From positions 1-64,000 of the forward strand of contig JAPOWV010000007.1 in the NCBI GenBank assembly GCA_026707445.1: a stretch of DNA of 64,000 nucleotides, given 5' to 3'. Below, in pieces: positions 40,431-49,561 of the stretch. The notes below the pieces were generated by a model. The model was not told the origin of the DNA, made no database searches, and saw only the letters and a list, made by a program, of their open reading frames with translations. Each line of letters starts with the position of its first letter. Position 1 is the first letter of the stretch. The stretch comes from Gammaproteobacteria bacterium (GTDB lineage: Bacteria > Pseudomonadota > Gammaproteobacteria > Steroidobacterales > Foliamicaceae). Both the position numbers and the translations under genes were made by a program.

Positions 40431-40889
40431 ATGAAGATCGAAAACCTTAGGGAATGGGAGGGCCGCGAGCTTACTCCGTCGGCCTGGTTTGACGTGGATC
40501 AGGCCCGCATCAACGCCTTTGCGGACTGCACCGTGGATCATCAGTTCATCCATGTGGACCCCGAACGGGTGGCGCGCGAAACGCCGTTCGGATCCACCAT
40601 CGCGCACGGCTTTTTGACGCTCTCGCTTTCGGTGCACCTGGAGTCCCCCGAGATGTCGGAAATCGAGGGCGTCGGTTTCGTCATCAACTACGGCCTGGAC
40701 AAACTGCGGTTCATCAACCCGGTACCGGTGGGTTCCCGCGTCCGGGTTCACTCCACGCTCACCGAGGTCCGGGAACGCGGACCGGGGCGCGTGGTCATCC
40801 GGCTGGAGAAATCCATGGAAATCGAAGGCCAGGAAAAACCCGCCTGGGTGGCGCAACAGCTCTTCATGCTGATATCCGAAGGCGCCTGA
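40431..40889 (+). CDS. MaoC-like enoyl-CoA hydratase (NodN type)
   Basis: A 152-aa hot-dog fold protein of the (R)-specific hydratase 2 / MaoC family, which adds water to trans-2-enoyl-CoA. The catalytic motif is FADCTVDHQFIHVD...GSTIAHGFLTLS, with the Asp and His residues present. ATG 40431 has GCGGG just upstream; the frame stays open to 40305 without a better start. It opens a cluster with an SDR, an MDR reductase and a FadB/FadJ-like enzyme, all able to act on acyl-CoA chains. The exact substrate is unknown. Confidence 0.85.
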   Translation: MKIENLREWEGRELTPSAWFDVDQARINAFADCTVDHQFIHVDPERVARETPFGSTIAHGFLTLSLSVHLESPEMSEIEGVGFVINYGLDKLRFINPVPVGSRVRVHSTLTEVRERGPGRVVIRLEKSMEIEGQEKPAWVAQQLFMLISEGA

Positions 40890-40902
40890 ACCTCGTCTCG
40901 GC

Positions 40903-41670
40903 ATGGACGAACTGTTCAACCTGGAGGGCCGGACGGCGCTGATCACCGGCTCCACGCGGGGCATAGGCAAGGCCATCGCCACGCGGATGGCGGAGCACGG
41001 CGCACGCGTAACCGCGTCCAGCCGCAAGGCGGATGCCTGCGAGCGGACCGCGGAGGAACTCAACCTGCGGTTCGGCAAGGGAACCGCCATTTCCGCGCCC
41101 TGCAACGTCTACCACAAGGACCAGGTGGAGGACCTCGTGGAGCGCACCCGCGCCGCCTTCGGCGCCATCGACATCCTGGTCTCGAATGTTGGCGTGAATC
41201 CGCATTTCGGTCCCTTGCTCGACACGTCCGACAGCGCCCTGGAGAGGATCTGGCGCTGCAACGTCACGGCCAACATCTGGCTCAGCCGGCTGGTCGTTCC
41301 GGAAATGCGGAACCGGGGACACGGCCGGATCGTGCTGATTTCCTCGTACGTGGGTCAGACGGCGCACGGCAAGATCGGCGCCTATGGCATGTCCAAGGCC
41401 GCGGAGATCCAGATGGCGCGGAACCTGGCGCTGGAATACGGCCGCGACGGCATTACCGCCAACGCGGTCTGCCCGGGACTGATCAAGACCGATTTCTCCC
41501 GGGCGCTGTGGACCGATGCCGAGGCCCGCGAGAGCTTTCTGGACACCACGGCGCTGGGACGGATGGGCGCTCCCGATGAAGTGGCCGGGCTGGTCGTGTT
41601 CCTTGCGTCGCCGGCCGGTTCCTACGTGACCGGACAGGCGCTGCTGGTGGACGGCGGCATCCACGTGTGA
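40903..41670 (+). CDS. Short-chain dehydrogenase/reductase
   Basis: A classical NAD(P)-dependent SDR of 255 aa. Motifs seen: the cofactor motif TGSTRGIGKAIA (about 14), NVGVNPHFG, the catalytic Ser in LISSYVG, Tyr/Lys in YGMSKAAE, and a C-terminal SYVTGQALLVDGGIHV. It probably reduces or oxidises a 3-hydroxy/keto group. It starts 13 bp after the MaoC gene, with the MDR gene 36 bp downstream, so one operon is likely. Confidence 0.9.
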   Translation: MDELFNLEGRTALITGSTRGIGKAIATRMAEHGARVTASSRKADACERTAEELNLRFGKGTAISAPCNVYHKDQVEDLVERTRAAFGAIDILVSNVGVNPHFGPLLDTSDSALERIWRCNVTANIWLSRLVVPEMRNRGHGRIVLISSYVGQTAHGKIGAYGMSKAAEIQMARNLALEYGRDGITANAVCPGLIKTDFSRALWTDAEARESFLDTTALGRMGAPDEVAGLVVFLASPAGSYVTGQALLVDGGIHV

Positions 41671-41706
41671 TCGCATCATTCGGGAAAGGGGGAAGAACCG
41701 TCCTGC

Positions 41707-42690
41707 ATGCGCGCACTGATCTGCAACCGCTACGCGGAGCAGCCGGACCTGTCGCTGGGCGAAATGCCCGAGCCGTCTCCCTCCGAGGGTGAAGTTCTGG
41801 TGGAAGTGCGCGCCGCCGGTCTCAATTTCTTCGATCTGCTGATGGTGCAGGGCCGCTACCAGCACCGGCCGGAATTGCCTTTCACGCCGGGCGGCGAAGC
41901 GGCCGGGGTGGTCGCGGCGCTGGGCGATGGCGTTGAAGGCCTGGCGGTGGGCGATCGCGTCGCCGTGCACGGCCGGTCCATGTTCGCCGAACGCGCGGTC
42001 GCGCCCCGCCATCACGTTGCACGCCTGCCCGGCAACATGAGTTTCGCCCAGGGCGCGGGTTTTTGCATTACCTACGGAACCTGTTACCACGCATACAAGC
42101 AGGTCGCGAAGCTCAGGGCCGGCGAAACCGTACTGGTGCTGGGCGCCGGCGGAGGCGTGGGCATGGCGGCGGTGGCGCTGGCTCGCGCGATGGGCGCGTA
42201 TGTCATCGCGGCGGCGGGCAGCGCGGACAAGCTGGAGTTTGCGCGTGCGATGGGCGCAAACGAATGTATCGACTACAGCGGGGAGGATTTCCGCGCCAGG
42301 CTCAAGCGTAAGGCCGGCGGTCGAGTGGACGTGGTGATCGATCCCGTTGGCGGTTCGTATTCCGAGTCCGCCTACCGCGCCTGCGCGCCGGGCGGGCGTT
42401 TCCTGGTGGTTGGGTTCGCCACCGGCGAGATCCCCCGGCTTCCGCTCAACCTGGTCCTGCTGAAGACCGCGGCGGTACTGGGCGTTCTTTGGGTCCCCTG
42501 GACGGACCGCCACCCCGATGCGGCCTGCGAGAACCTGGAGGCCCTGTCGGACCTGGCTGCAAGCGGCGCCATAACGTGTCCTATCGAGCGCAAGTTGCCG
42601 CTGGTGGACTACATGCTGGCCTTCAAGGCTTTCGCCAATCGGCAGGTGACCGGCAAGTGGGTGCTCGATATGAACGGAGGCGCATCATGA
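41707..42690 (+). CDS. NADPH:quinone oxidoreductase-type MDR reductase
   Basis: A zinc-independent medium-chain reductase (327 aa) of the quinone oxidoreductase/enoyl reductase group. The start region GLNFFDLLMVQGRY lacks the zinc-ligand cysteines of alcohol dehydrogenases. The nucleotide fold is VLGAGGGVGMAAVALARAMG (about 140), and GGRFLVVGFATGEIP is typical. Likely a double-bond reduction on an acyl-CoA or quinone. GGGGGAAG lies about 14 nt before the ATG. The stop overlaps the next start (ATGA). Confidence 0.88.
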   Translation: MRALICNRYAEQPDLSLGEMPEPSPSEGEVLVEVRAAGLNFFDLLMVQGRYQHRPELPFTPGGEAAGVVAALGDGVEGLAVGDRVAVHGRSMFAERAVAPRHHVARLPGNMSFAQGAGFCITYGTCYHAYKQVAKLRAGETVLVLGAGGGVGMAAVALARAMGAYVIAAAGSADKLEFARAMGANECIDYSGEDFRARLKRKAGGRVDVVIDPVGGSYSESAYRACAPGGRFLVVGFATGEIPRLPLNLVLLKTAAVLGVLWVPWTDRHPDAACENLEALSDLAASGAITCPIERKLPLVDYMLAFKAFANRQVTGKWVLDMNGGAS

Positions 42691-44786
42691 CCGTAAACGT
42701 GAGCGATCGCGGGCCCGTCCGGCTGATCGAAATGAATTCCCCGCCCGTCAACGCTCTCGGGGCAAAGCTGCGGATGCCGCTTCTGGATGCGATCCGGGCC
42801 GCCTCGCGGGACGACTCCGCAGGCGCCCTGCTGCTATTGAGCGGTTTGAAGACCTGGTGCGCCGGCGCCGACATCAAGGAGTTCGGCCTGTCCGAACTGC
42901 CTGCCCCCGAGGCTTCGCTAAACGCAATATGCGATGCGCTGGACACGTGTTCCAAACCGGTCATCGCGGTGGTGGACGGAGTCGCATACGGCGGCGGGCT
43001 GGAACTTGCACTGGCCTGCGATTACCGGGCCGTTTCCGCGCGCGCCCGCTTTGCCTTTCCCGAGGTCAATATCGGGCTGCTGCCGGGGGCCGGCGGGACC
43101 CAGCGGACTCCAAGGCTGGTGGGCGTGGAGCGGGCCTTGCGGATGTGCCTGGACGGCAAACCGGTAAACGCCGGTCAGGCTCTCGAAATGGGCCTGGCCG
43201 ACCGGCTGCTTGAAGATGGACTGACCGAAGCGGCCTGCGCCTTTGCGGAGGAAATGCTGGCCGCCGGGGCGCCGGTGCGAAAGATTTCCTCCGGACCCGG
43301 AAAGCTGCCCCGGCCTGGCGAGGCGGCGGAGGTATTCGACGGGGCGCGGCAACTGATCGCCCGCAGGATGCGGGGCCGCGATTCGCCCGAGTTGATCGTG
43401 CAATGCATCGAGCAGGCCGTGGCCTGCCGCGACGATTTTCGCGCCGGTCTGGCCGAGGAGCGGCGCCGGTTCGTCAGTTGCCTGAAGAACCCGCAGAGCA
43501 AGGCGCTCTCGCACGTGTTCTTCGCCGAACGCGCGGCGGCCAGGGGCGCCGGCGGAGCCGCCGCGCGCGCCGTCGAGCGTGCCGCGGTGATCGGTTGCGG
43601 AACCATGGGCGGCGGCATCGCGATGAATTTCGCGATCGCCGGGATACCGGTCACCGTGCTGGAAACGGGAGAGGAGGCGCTGGAGCGGGGTTTGAGCGTG
43701 ATACGCGGGAACTTCGAGCGCTCCGAGAAGAGCGGGCGGATTCCGCCGGGCGGCGCCGAGCGCAGCATGGCGCTGATCACGCCCACAACGGACTACGGCG
43801 CGCTGGATGGGGCCGACTTCGCGGTGGAAGCCGTCTATGAGAACCTCGACCTCAAGAAGCGGATTTTCACTCGCCTTGACCGGGCCTTGGGCAGCGATGC
43901 GATCTTAGCCAGCAACACTTCGTATCTCGATATCGACCGGATGGCGGAAGCAACCGGCCGGCCCGGGCAGGTGCTGGGTATGCATTTCTTCAGCCCAGCC
44001 AACATCATGCGCCTGGTGGAAGTGATCGAGGGCCGGCACAGTTCGGCGGACACTGTCGCGACCGCGTTTTCGCTTGCGTCGCGCATGAAGAAGGTCCCTG
44101 TGTGGTCGGCCAACAGCAACGGATTCATCGGCAACCGCATGTTGTCGGGATACATGTTCGAGGCCTTTGAACTGCTGTTCGAGGGCACGCCGCCGGAGTC
44201 GGTCGATGCGGCCCTGCGGGACTTCGGGCTGCCCATGGGGCCTTTTCAGATGATTGACCTGGTGGGCCTGGACCTGGGTTGGCGGGCCCGGGAGCTGGCC
44301 GGCAAGCCGCTGGAGGAGCGAAAGCCGGGCGAGCGCCTGGGCGATGCTCTTTGTGAGCGGGAGCGGTTCGGGCAGAAGAACGGCCGCGGTATCTACAACT
44401 ACAGTCCCGGCAGCCGGGTTCCCGAACCCGATCCCGGGGTGGCCGGCCTGATCGAAGAGCTGGCGGAAGAGCTGGGTTACAAACGCGGACCGCCCGCCGG
44501 CGCCGAAGAGATCGTCAAACGGTGCATGTACCCGCTGGTGAACGTCGGCTCGGCGCTGCTGGAGGAAGGCGTCGCCAGGGCGGCGTCGGACATCGATATC
44601 GTCTATGTCTACGGTTACGGCTTCCCGGCCTGGCGCGGCGGTCCCATGCACTACGCCGAGCAGCAGGGGCTGGATGGCGTGCTGGAGGACATCCGCGGGT
44701 TTCACGACCGATTCGGCGCGCGCTGGACGCCGGCGCAAAGGCTGGTTGAAGCAGCCGCGGCGGGGCGGGGATTCGGCGAAGGGTAG
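42687..44786 (+). CDS. Bifunctional enoyl-CoA hydratase / 3-hydroxyacyl-CoA dehydrogenase
   Basis: Carries out the two middle steps of beta-oxidation. The N-terminal hydratase (about 1-190) has AGADIKEFG, the oxyanion-hole region [17 protein letters not shown], and [17 protein letters not shown] with catalytic Glu. A linker leads to the dehydrogenase: the NAD motif [16 protein letters not shown] (about 300), [15 protein letters not shown] with catalytic His, and two C-terminal helical domains. Length 699 aa, near E. coli FadJ (714). ATG 42687 has ACGGAGG upstream and overlaps the MDR stop by 4 bp. No thiolase is next to it, so the last step must be encoded elsewhere. Confidence 0.92.
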   Translation: MTVNVSDRGPVRLIEMNSPPVNALGAKLRMPLLDAIRAASRDDSAGALLLLSGLKTWCAGADIKEFGLSELPAPEASLNAICDALDTCSKPVIAVVDGVAYGGGLELALACDYRAVSARARFAFPEVNIGLLPGAGGTQRTPRLVGVERALRMCLDGKPVNAGQALEMGLADRLLEDGLTEAACAFAEEMLAAGAPVRKISSGPGKLPRPGEAAEVFDGARQLIARRMRGRDSPELIVQCIEQAVACRDDFRAGLAEERRRFVSCLKNPQSKALSHVFFAERAAARGAGGAAARAVERAAVIGCGTMGGGIAMNFAIAGIPVTVLETGEEALERGLSVIRGNFERSEKSGRIPPGGAERSMALITPTTDYGALDGADFAVEAVYENLDLKKRIFTRLDRALGSDAILASNTSYLDIDRMAEATGRPGQVLGMHFFSPANIMRLVEVIEGRHSSADTVATAFSLASRMKKVPVWSANSNGFIGNRMLSGYMFEAFELLFEGTPPESVDAALRDFGLPMGPFQMIDLVGLDLGWRARELAGKPLEERKPGERLGDALCERERFGQKNGRGIYNYSPGSRVPEPDPGVAGLIEELAEELGYKRGPPAGAEEIVKRCMYPLVNVGSALLEEGVARAASDIDIVYVYGYGFPAWRGGPMHYAEQQGLDGVLEDIRGFHDRFGARWTPAQRLVEAAAAGRGFGEG

Positions 44787-44797
44787 TGTGCTAGCGC

Positions 44798-47455
44798 ATG
44801 ACAGCGGGCGCGCGACCGCTGGCGGGGCATACGCCGATGATGCAGCAGTATCTGCGCATCAAGGCAAAGCACCCCGATGCCCTGCTGTTCTACCGCATGG
44901 GCGATTTCTACGAGATGTTTTTCGGCGACGCCGAGCGTGCGGCCGTGCTGCTGGACATCGTTCTGACCACTCGCGGACAGTCGAATGGCGAAGCGATTCC
45001 CATGGCTGGGGTGCCCGCGCATTCGGCCGATTCGTACATCGCCCGGCTGGCGCAAATGGGCGAATCGATAGCCATTTGCGAGCAAATTGGCCGCCCCAAG
45101 CCTTCCGGCGGCCCGGTGAAGCGCGAGGTCGTGCGGCTTGTGACTCCCGGCACGCTGACCGAGGAAGCCTTGCTCGACAGCGGGGCCGAGAACCTGGTGG
45201 CGGCCCTGCACGGGAAGGATGGCCGTTACGGCCTGGCCTGGATGGAACTGAGCTCCGGCAGTTTTTCGATCACGGAATGCAACGGCCTGGAGGAACTTGA
45301 GGGCGAATTGCAACGATTACGGCCCGCCGAATTGCTGGTCGGCGAGGGAACGCGGCTGCCGGAGGCGCTGCCCGGCCGGCCCGCGGTTCATGAACGGAGG
45401 GACTGGCAGTTCAGCGCCGCGTCCGCGCGGCGTTCTCTCCAGGACCAGTTCCGGGTGCACAACCTCGACGGGTTCGGCGTGGAGGACATGGATCGGGGGG
45501 TCGCCGCCGCCGGATGCCTACTGGACTACGTAAAGGACACGCAGCGCGGCGCCTTGCCTCACGTGCGGGCGCTCAACGTGGAGCGGCCCGGCGACGCGTT
45601 GTTGATGGACGCCGCCACGCGGCGCAACCTTGAACTGGACCGGTCGCTTTCCGGACGGGACGAATACACGCTGGCCGGCATCGTTGACCGTTGCTCCACC
45701 TCGATGGGCAGCCGGCTTCTCCGGCGCTGGATCCATCGCCCCCTGCGTTCCCATGAGGTCTTGCGTTTCCGGCATCAGGCGCTGGACGAATTGCGCGGCG
45801 AGCAGGAAGGGTGGCGCGAGTCTATCCGCGAAGTCGGCGATCTGGAGCGGGTGCTGGCGCGCCTCGCCATCCGTACCGCCCGTCCGCGCGACCTGGAGCA
45901 GCTGCGGTGCGCCCTGAAGGCCGCGCCGGCGATGCGCGAGCGGCTTACGACCCTGGACGCGCCGCTTTTGCAAGCCCTGGCGGAGCGGATGGAAACGCCT
46001 CCCGCAGGACTGCGCCTGCTGGAGGAAGCGCTGGTGGAGCATCCCGCCCCCAGGATTCGCGACGGCGAGGTGATTGCCGCCGGATACAGCGCGGAACTGG
46101 ATGAGCTGCGCGAAGTCAGCAGCAATGCCGACGCAGCCCTGCAGGACCTGGAGACGGAGGAACGCGAGAGCAGCGGCATCGCCAACCTGAAGCTGGGCTA
46201 CAACCGGGTTCACGGCTACTACATCGAGCTTCGCCGCAGCCAGGCGGAGGAAGCGCCCGAGCACTACATCCGCCGCCAGACCCTGAAACACTCCGAGCGC
46301 TACATCACGCCCGAACTCAAGCGCTTCGAGCACCGGGTCCTGGGCGCGCGCGAACGCGCCCAGGAGCTGGAAGTGCGGCTGTACGAGGACTTGCTGGAGA
46401 AACTGTCCCGGTGGCTCGCGGTCTGGCAGGACCTGGCGGCCGCCGTGGCCGAGACCGACGTGCTGGTCAACCTGGCCGCCCGCTCGCTGGAGCTGGGCTA
46501 CGCGAGGCCGGAACTCACCGATCGTCCGGGGATCCGGCTCAAGTCCAGCCGCCACCCGGTAGTCGAGCGCGCGCTGGATTCCGAGTTCATCGCCAACGAC
46601 CTGGCGCTGGACGACGACACCCGCATGCTGATCGTGACCGGCCCGAACATGGGCGGCAAGTCCACCTACATGCGCCAGGTCGCGCTGATCGTGATTCTTG
46701 CGCACATAGGCAGCTTCGTTCCCGCTGCGGAGGCCGAGATCGGGCCGCTGGACCGCATATTCACGCGTATCGGCGCCGGCGACGACCTCGCCGGCGGTCG
46801 CTCCACCTTCATGGTGGAAATGACCGAAACGGCGAGCATCCTGCACAACGCCACCGGACAGAGCCTGGTGCTGATGGACGAGGTGGGCCGCGGCACCAGC
46901 ACCTACGACGGTCTTTCGCTGGCCTGGGCGGCGGCCGGCTACATTGCCGAGCGCCTGCGCTGCTTCACGCTCTTCGCCACCCACTACTTCGAATTGACCG
47001 CGCTGGCCGAAACCGCGCCGGCGTGCGCAAACGTCCACCTGGACGCCGTCGAACACGCCGGGACGCTGGTGTTCCTGTATTCCGTGCGCGACGGCCCGGC
47101 GGATCGCAGTTACGGCCTGCAGGTGGCGGCGCTGGCGGGCGTTCCAAGGCAGGTCATCGCATCTGCCCGGCGGATGCTGGACGAACTGGAGCAGCGTTCC
47201 GGCCGACTGATCGAGCGCGGGCAGGCGCAATTGCCGCTTACGCTCGATTCCGCGAGAAAGGCCGTTGACCCTGGGGAGGAGGGCGTCCCGCCCTCCACGA
47301 AGGCGGGACGCCTTCGCTCCCAGGAGTTTCATGCAAGGGTGGAGCAATTGCTGGCCGCGGTGGACCCCGAACAGCTCAGCCCGCGCGAGGCGCTGGACCT
47401 GCTGTTCGAACTGAAGGAAGGAAGCGGTGGAGAAAATGACCGAGCAGGAGATTAG
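44798..47455 (+). CDS. mutS: DNA mismatch repair protein MutS
   Basis: Recognises mispaired bases and starts mismatch repair with MutL. The mismatch-binding domain has [13 protein letters not shown] (the Phe-x-Glu wedge). The connector, lever and clamp domains follow. The ATPase has [10 protein letters not shown] (about 613) and [12 protein letters not shown]. Length 885 aa, slightly more than E. coli (853). Part of the excess is an in-frame palindromic repeat (residues about 825-842) in the linker before the C-terminal tetramer helix. It starts 11 bp after the FadB/FadJ gene and overlaps pncC by 20 bp. Confidence 0.96.
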   Translation: MTAGARPLAGHTPMMQQYLRIKAKHPDALLFYRMGDFYEMFFGDAERAAVLLDIVLTTRGQSNGEAIPMAGVPAHSADSYIARLAQMGESIAICEQIGRPKPSGGPVKREVVRLVTPGTLTEEALLDSGAENLVAALHGKDGRYGLAWMELSSGSFSITECNGLEELEGELQRLRPAELLVGEGTRLPEALPGRPAVHERRDWQFSAASARRSLQDQFRVHNLDGFGVEDMDRGVAAAGCLLDYVKDTQRGALPHVRALNVERPGDALLMDAATRRNLELDRSLSGRDEYTLAGIVDRCSTSMGSRLLRRWIHRPLRSHEVLRFRHQALDELRGEQEGWRESIREVGDLERVLARLAIRTARPRDLEQLRCALKAAPAMRERLTTLDAPLLQALAERMETPPAGLRLLEEALVEHPAPRIRDGEVIAAGYSAELDELREVSSNADAALQDLETEERESSGIANLKLGYNRVHGYYIELRRSQAEEAPEHYIRRQTLKHSERYITPELKRFEHRVLGARERAQELEVRLYEDLLEKLSRWLAVWQDLAAAVAETDVLVNLAARSLELGYARPELTDRPGIRLKSSRHPVVERALDSEFIANDLALDDDTRMLIVTGPNMGGKSTYMRQVALIVILAHIGSFVPAAEAEIGPLDRIFTRIGAGDDLAGGRSTFMVEMTETASILHNATGQSLVLMDEVGRGTSTYDGLSLAWAAAGYIAERLRCFTLFATHYFELTALAETAPACANVHLDAVEHAGTLVFLYSVRDGPADRSYGLQVAALAGVPRQVIASARRMLDELEQRSGRLIERGQAQLPLTLDSARKAVDPGEEGVPPSTKAGRLRSQEFHARVEQLLAAVDPEQLSPREALDLLFELKEGSGGENDRAGD
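47271..47323. repeat. 53-bp palindromic repeat in frame inside mutS
   Basis: Arms GGCGTCCCGCC (47282-47292) and its exact complement (47302-47312) surround a 9-nt loop. Outer CTGGG (47271-47275) pairs with CCCAG (47319-47323). The sequence looks like an intergenic REP-type element but is translated within mutS as an 18-residue insert (roughly [18 protein letters not shown]). Confidence 0.7.
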
Positions 47456-47939
47456 TCGTCTCGTACGTGAACTGGGCGCCTTGTTGCTGAATCGGGGCGA
47501 AACGCTGGCGCTTGCCGAATCCTGCACCGGCGGCTGGGTGGGGCAGGCGATCACCGGTCTTCCGGGGAGTTCGGGGTGGTTTGACGCCGGATTCGTGACG
47601 TACTCCAACGACGCCAAGAAGCGGCTGCTGGGCGTCAGCCCGCAAACGCTGGAAGAATTCGGAGCCGTCAGCGCCGAGACGGCGGGGGAAATGGCCGCCG
47701 GCGCACTTCAGCGCGGACGGACGGACTGGAGCCTGGCGGTCACCGGCATTGCCGGTCCCGGCGGCGGCACGGAGACGCGTCCGGTAGGCACGGTGCTTTT
47801 TGCCTGGGCGGGCCGCAACGGGCTTCGGGAGGCGGAAACCATGCTGTTTGACGGCGACCGCCGCGCCGTGCGGATGCAATCGGTGGCGCATGCGCTGGAA
47901 GGGCTGCTGAAACGCGTCAACGGGACGGCTGAGGGTTGA
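47436..47939 (+). CDS. pncC: Nicotinamide-nucleotide amidohydrolase PncC (CinA C-terminal type)
   Basis: Deamidates nicotinamide mononucleotide to nicotinate mononucleotide, recycling the NMN made by DNA ligase. Motifs: [20 protein letters not shown] with active Ser, [16 protein letters not shown], and [19 protein letters not shown]. Length is 167 aa; it lacks the N-terminal MoCF-like domain of full CinA, like E. coli YgaD. ATG 47436 has GGAG 4-5 nt upstream; GTG 47427 is an alternative. Upstream of recA, as in E. coli. Its product may link functionally to the LigA encoded at 3.1 kb. Confidence 0.93.
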   Translation: MTEQEISRLVRELGALLLNRGETLALAESCTGGWVGQAITGLPGSSGWFDAGFVTYSNDAKKRLLGVSPQTLEEFGAVSAETAGEMAAGALQRGRTDWSLAVTGIAGPGGGTETRPVGTVLFAWAGRNGLREAETMLFDGDRRAVRMQSVAHALEGLLKRVNGTAEG

Positions 47940-47999
47940 TGCGAAAGGCCTATTTTCGGCGATTTCGGGTGCGCCTGCCCATAACCCGCCCAAGCCGGA

Positions 48000-48038
48000 G
48001 AATTGCCGCCGTGCAATTCGCCGCGGCTATGGAATAAT
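48000..48038 (+). promoter_or_regulatory. recA promoter region with a perfect dyad (candidate SOS operator)
   Basis: GAATTGC at 48000-48006 is mirrored by GCAATTC at 48013-48019 around a 6-bp spacer. An extended -10 (TGGAATAAT, 48030-48038) follows, 37 bp before the recA ATG. No E. coli-type LexA box (CTG-N10-CAG) is seen in the 136-bp gap. The dyad is in the right place for a repressor site. Confidence 0.5.
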
Positions 48039-48075
48039 CTCGGTACCGGGACCTGAGCGGGAGCACTTGAGCACC

Positions 48076-49096
<1,021 letters not shown>

Positions 49097-49104
<8 letters not shown>

Positions 49105-49561
49105 TCGTACGGCCGGCTCCGACGGCCTGCTGGATATCGCGCTGCGCCTGCTGGCCAGGCGCGAGCATTCATTGCGGGAATTGCGCACCAAATTGAGATT
49201 GCGGGGCCACCAGGCCTCCGCGATCGAGGCCGTAATGGAGCAACTGGCGGCGCGCGGGCTGGTCAGCGATGAGCGTTTCGCGGAGGCTTTCCTGCGTTCC
49301 CGCCTGGAGCGCGGGCAGGGTCCTCTCAAGATTCGTGCCCAGCTGAGGGAGCGCGGCGTGGCCCCCGGGTTGATCGACGCCGCCCTTGCGGAGACGGAAA
49401 TCGACTGGGACCGGCGCGCTGCGGCGGCCCGCAACCGACGGTTCGGCAAGTCGCCGCCGGCCGACCGGAACGAAATGGCCCGCCAGGCTCGGTTTCTGCG
49501 CGGACGCGGATATTCCGAGGGACAGGTAGCGCGGGCCGTCCTGGGAGAATCGAGCTCGTGA
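49097..49561 (+). CDS. recX: RecA regulatory protein RecX
   Basis: Binds RecA filaments and limits their growth. Three-helix repeats typical of RecX are visible: [23 protein letters not shown], then [25 protein letters not shown], and [22 protein letters not shown]. Length 154 aa. The GTG start lies 8 bp inside recA, so translation depends on recA. Its stop overlaps the alaS start (GTGA). Confidence 0.93.

Noticed and set aside
47940..48075. Search for an E. coli-type LexA box (CTG-N10-CAG) before recA
   Set aside because: No match is present; only the GAATTGC dyad is reported instead.
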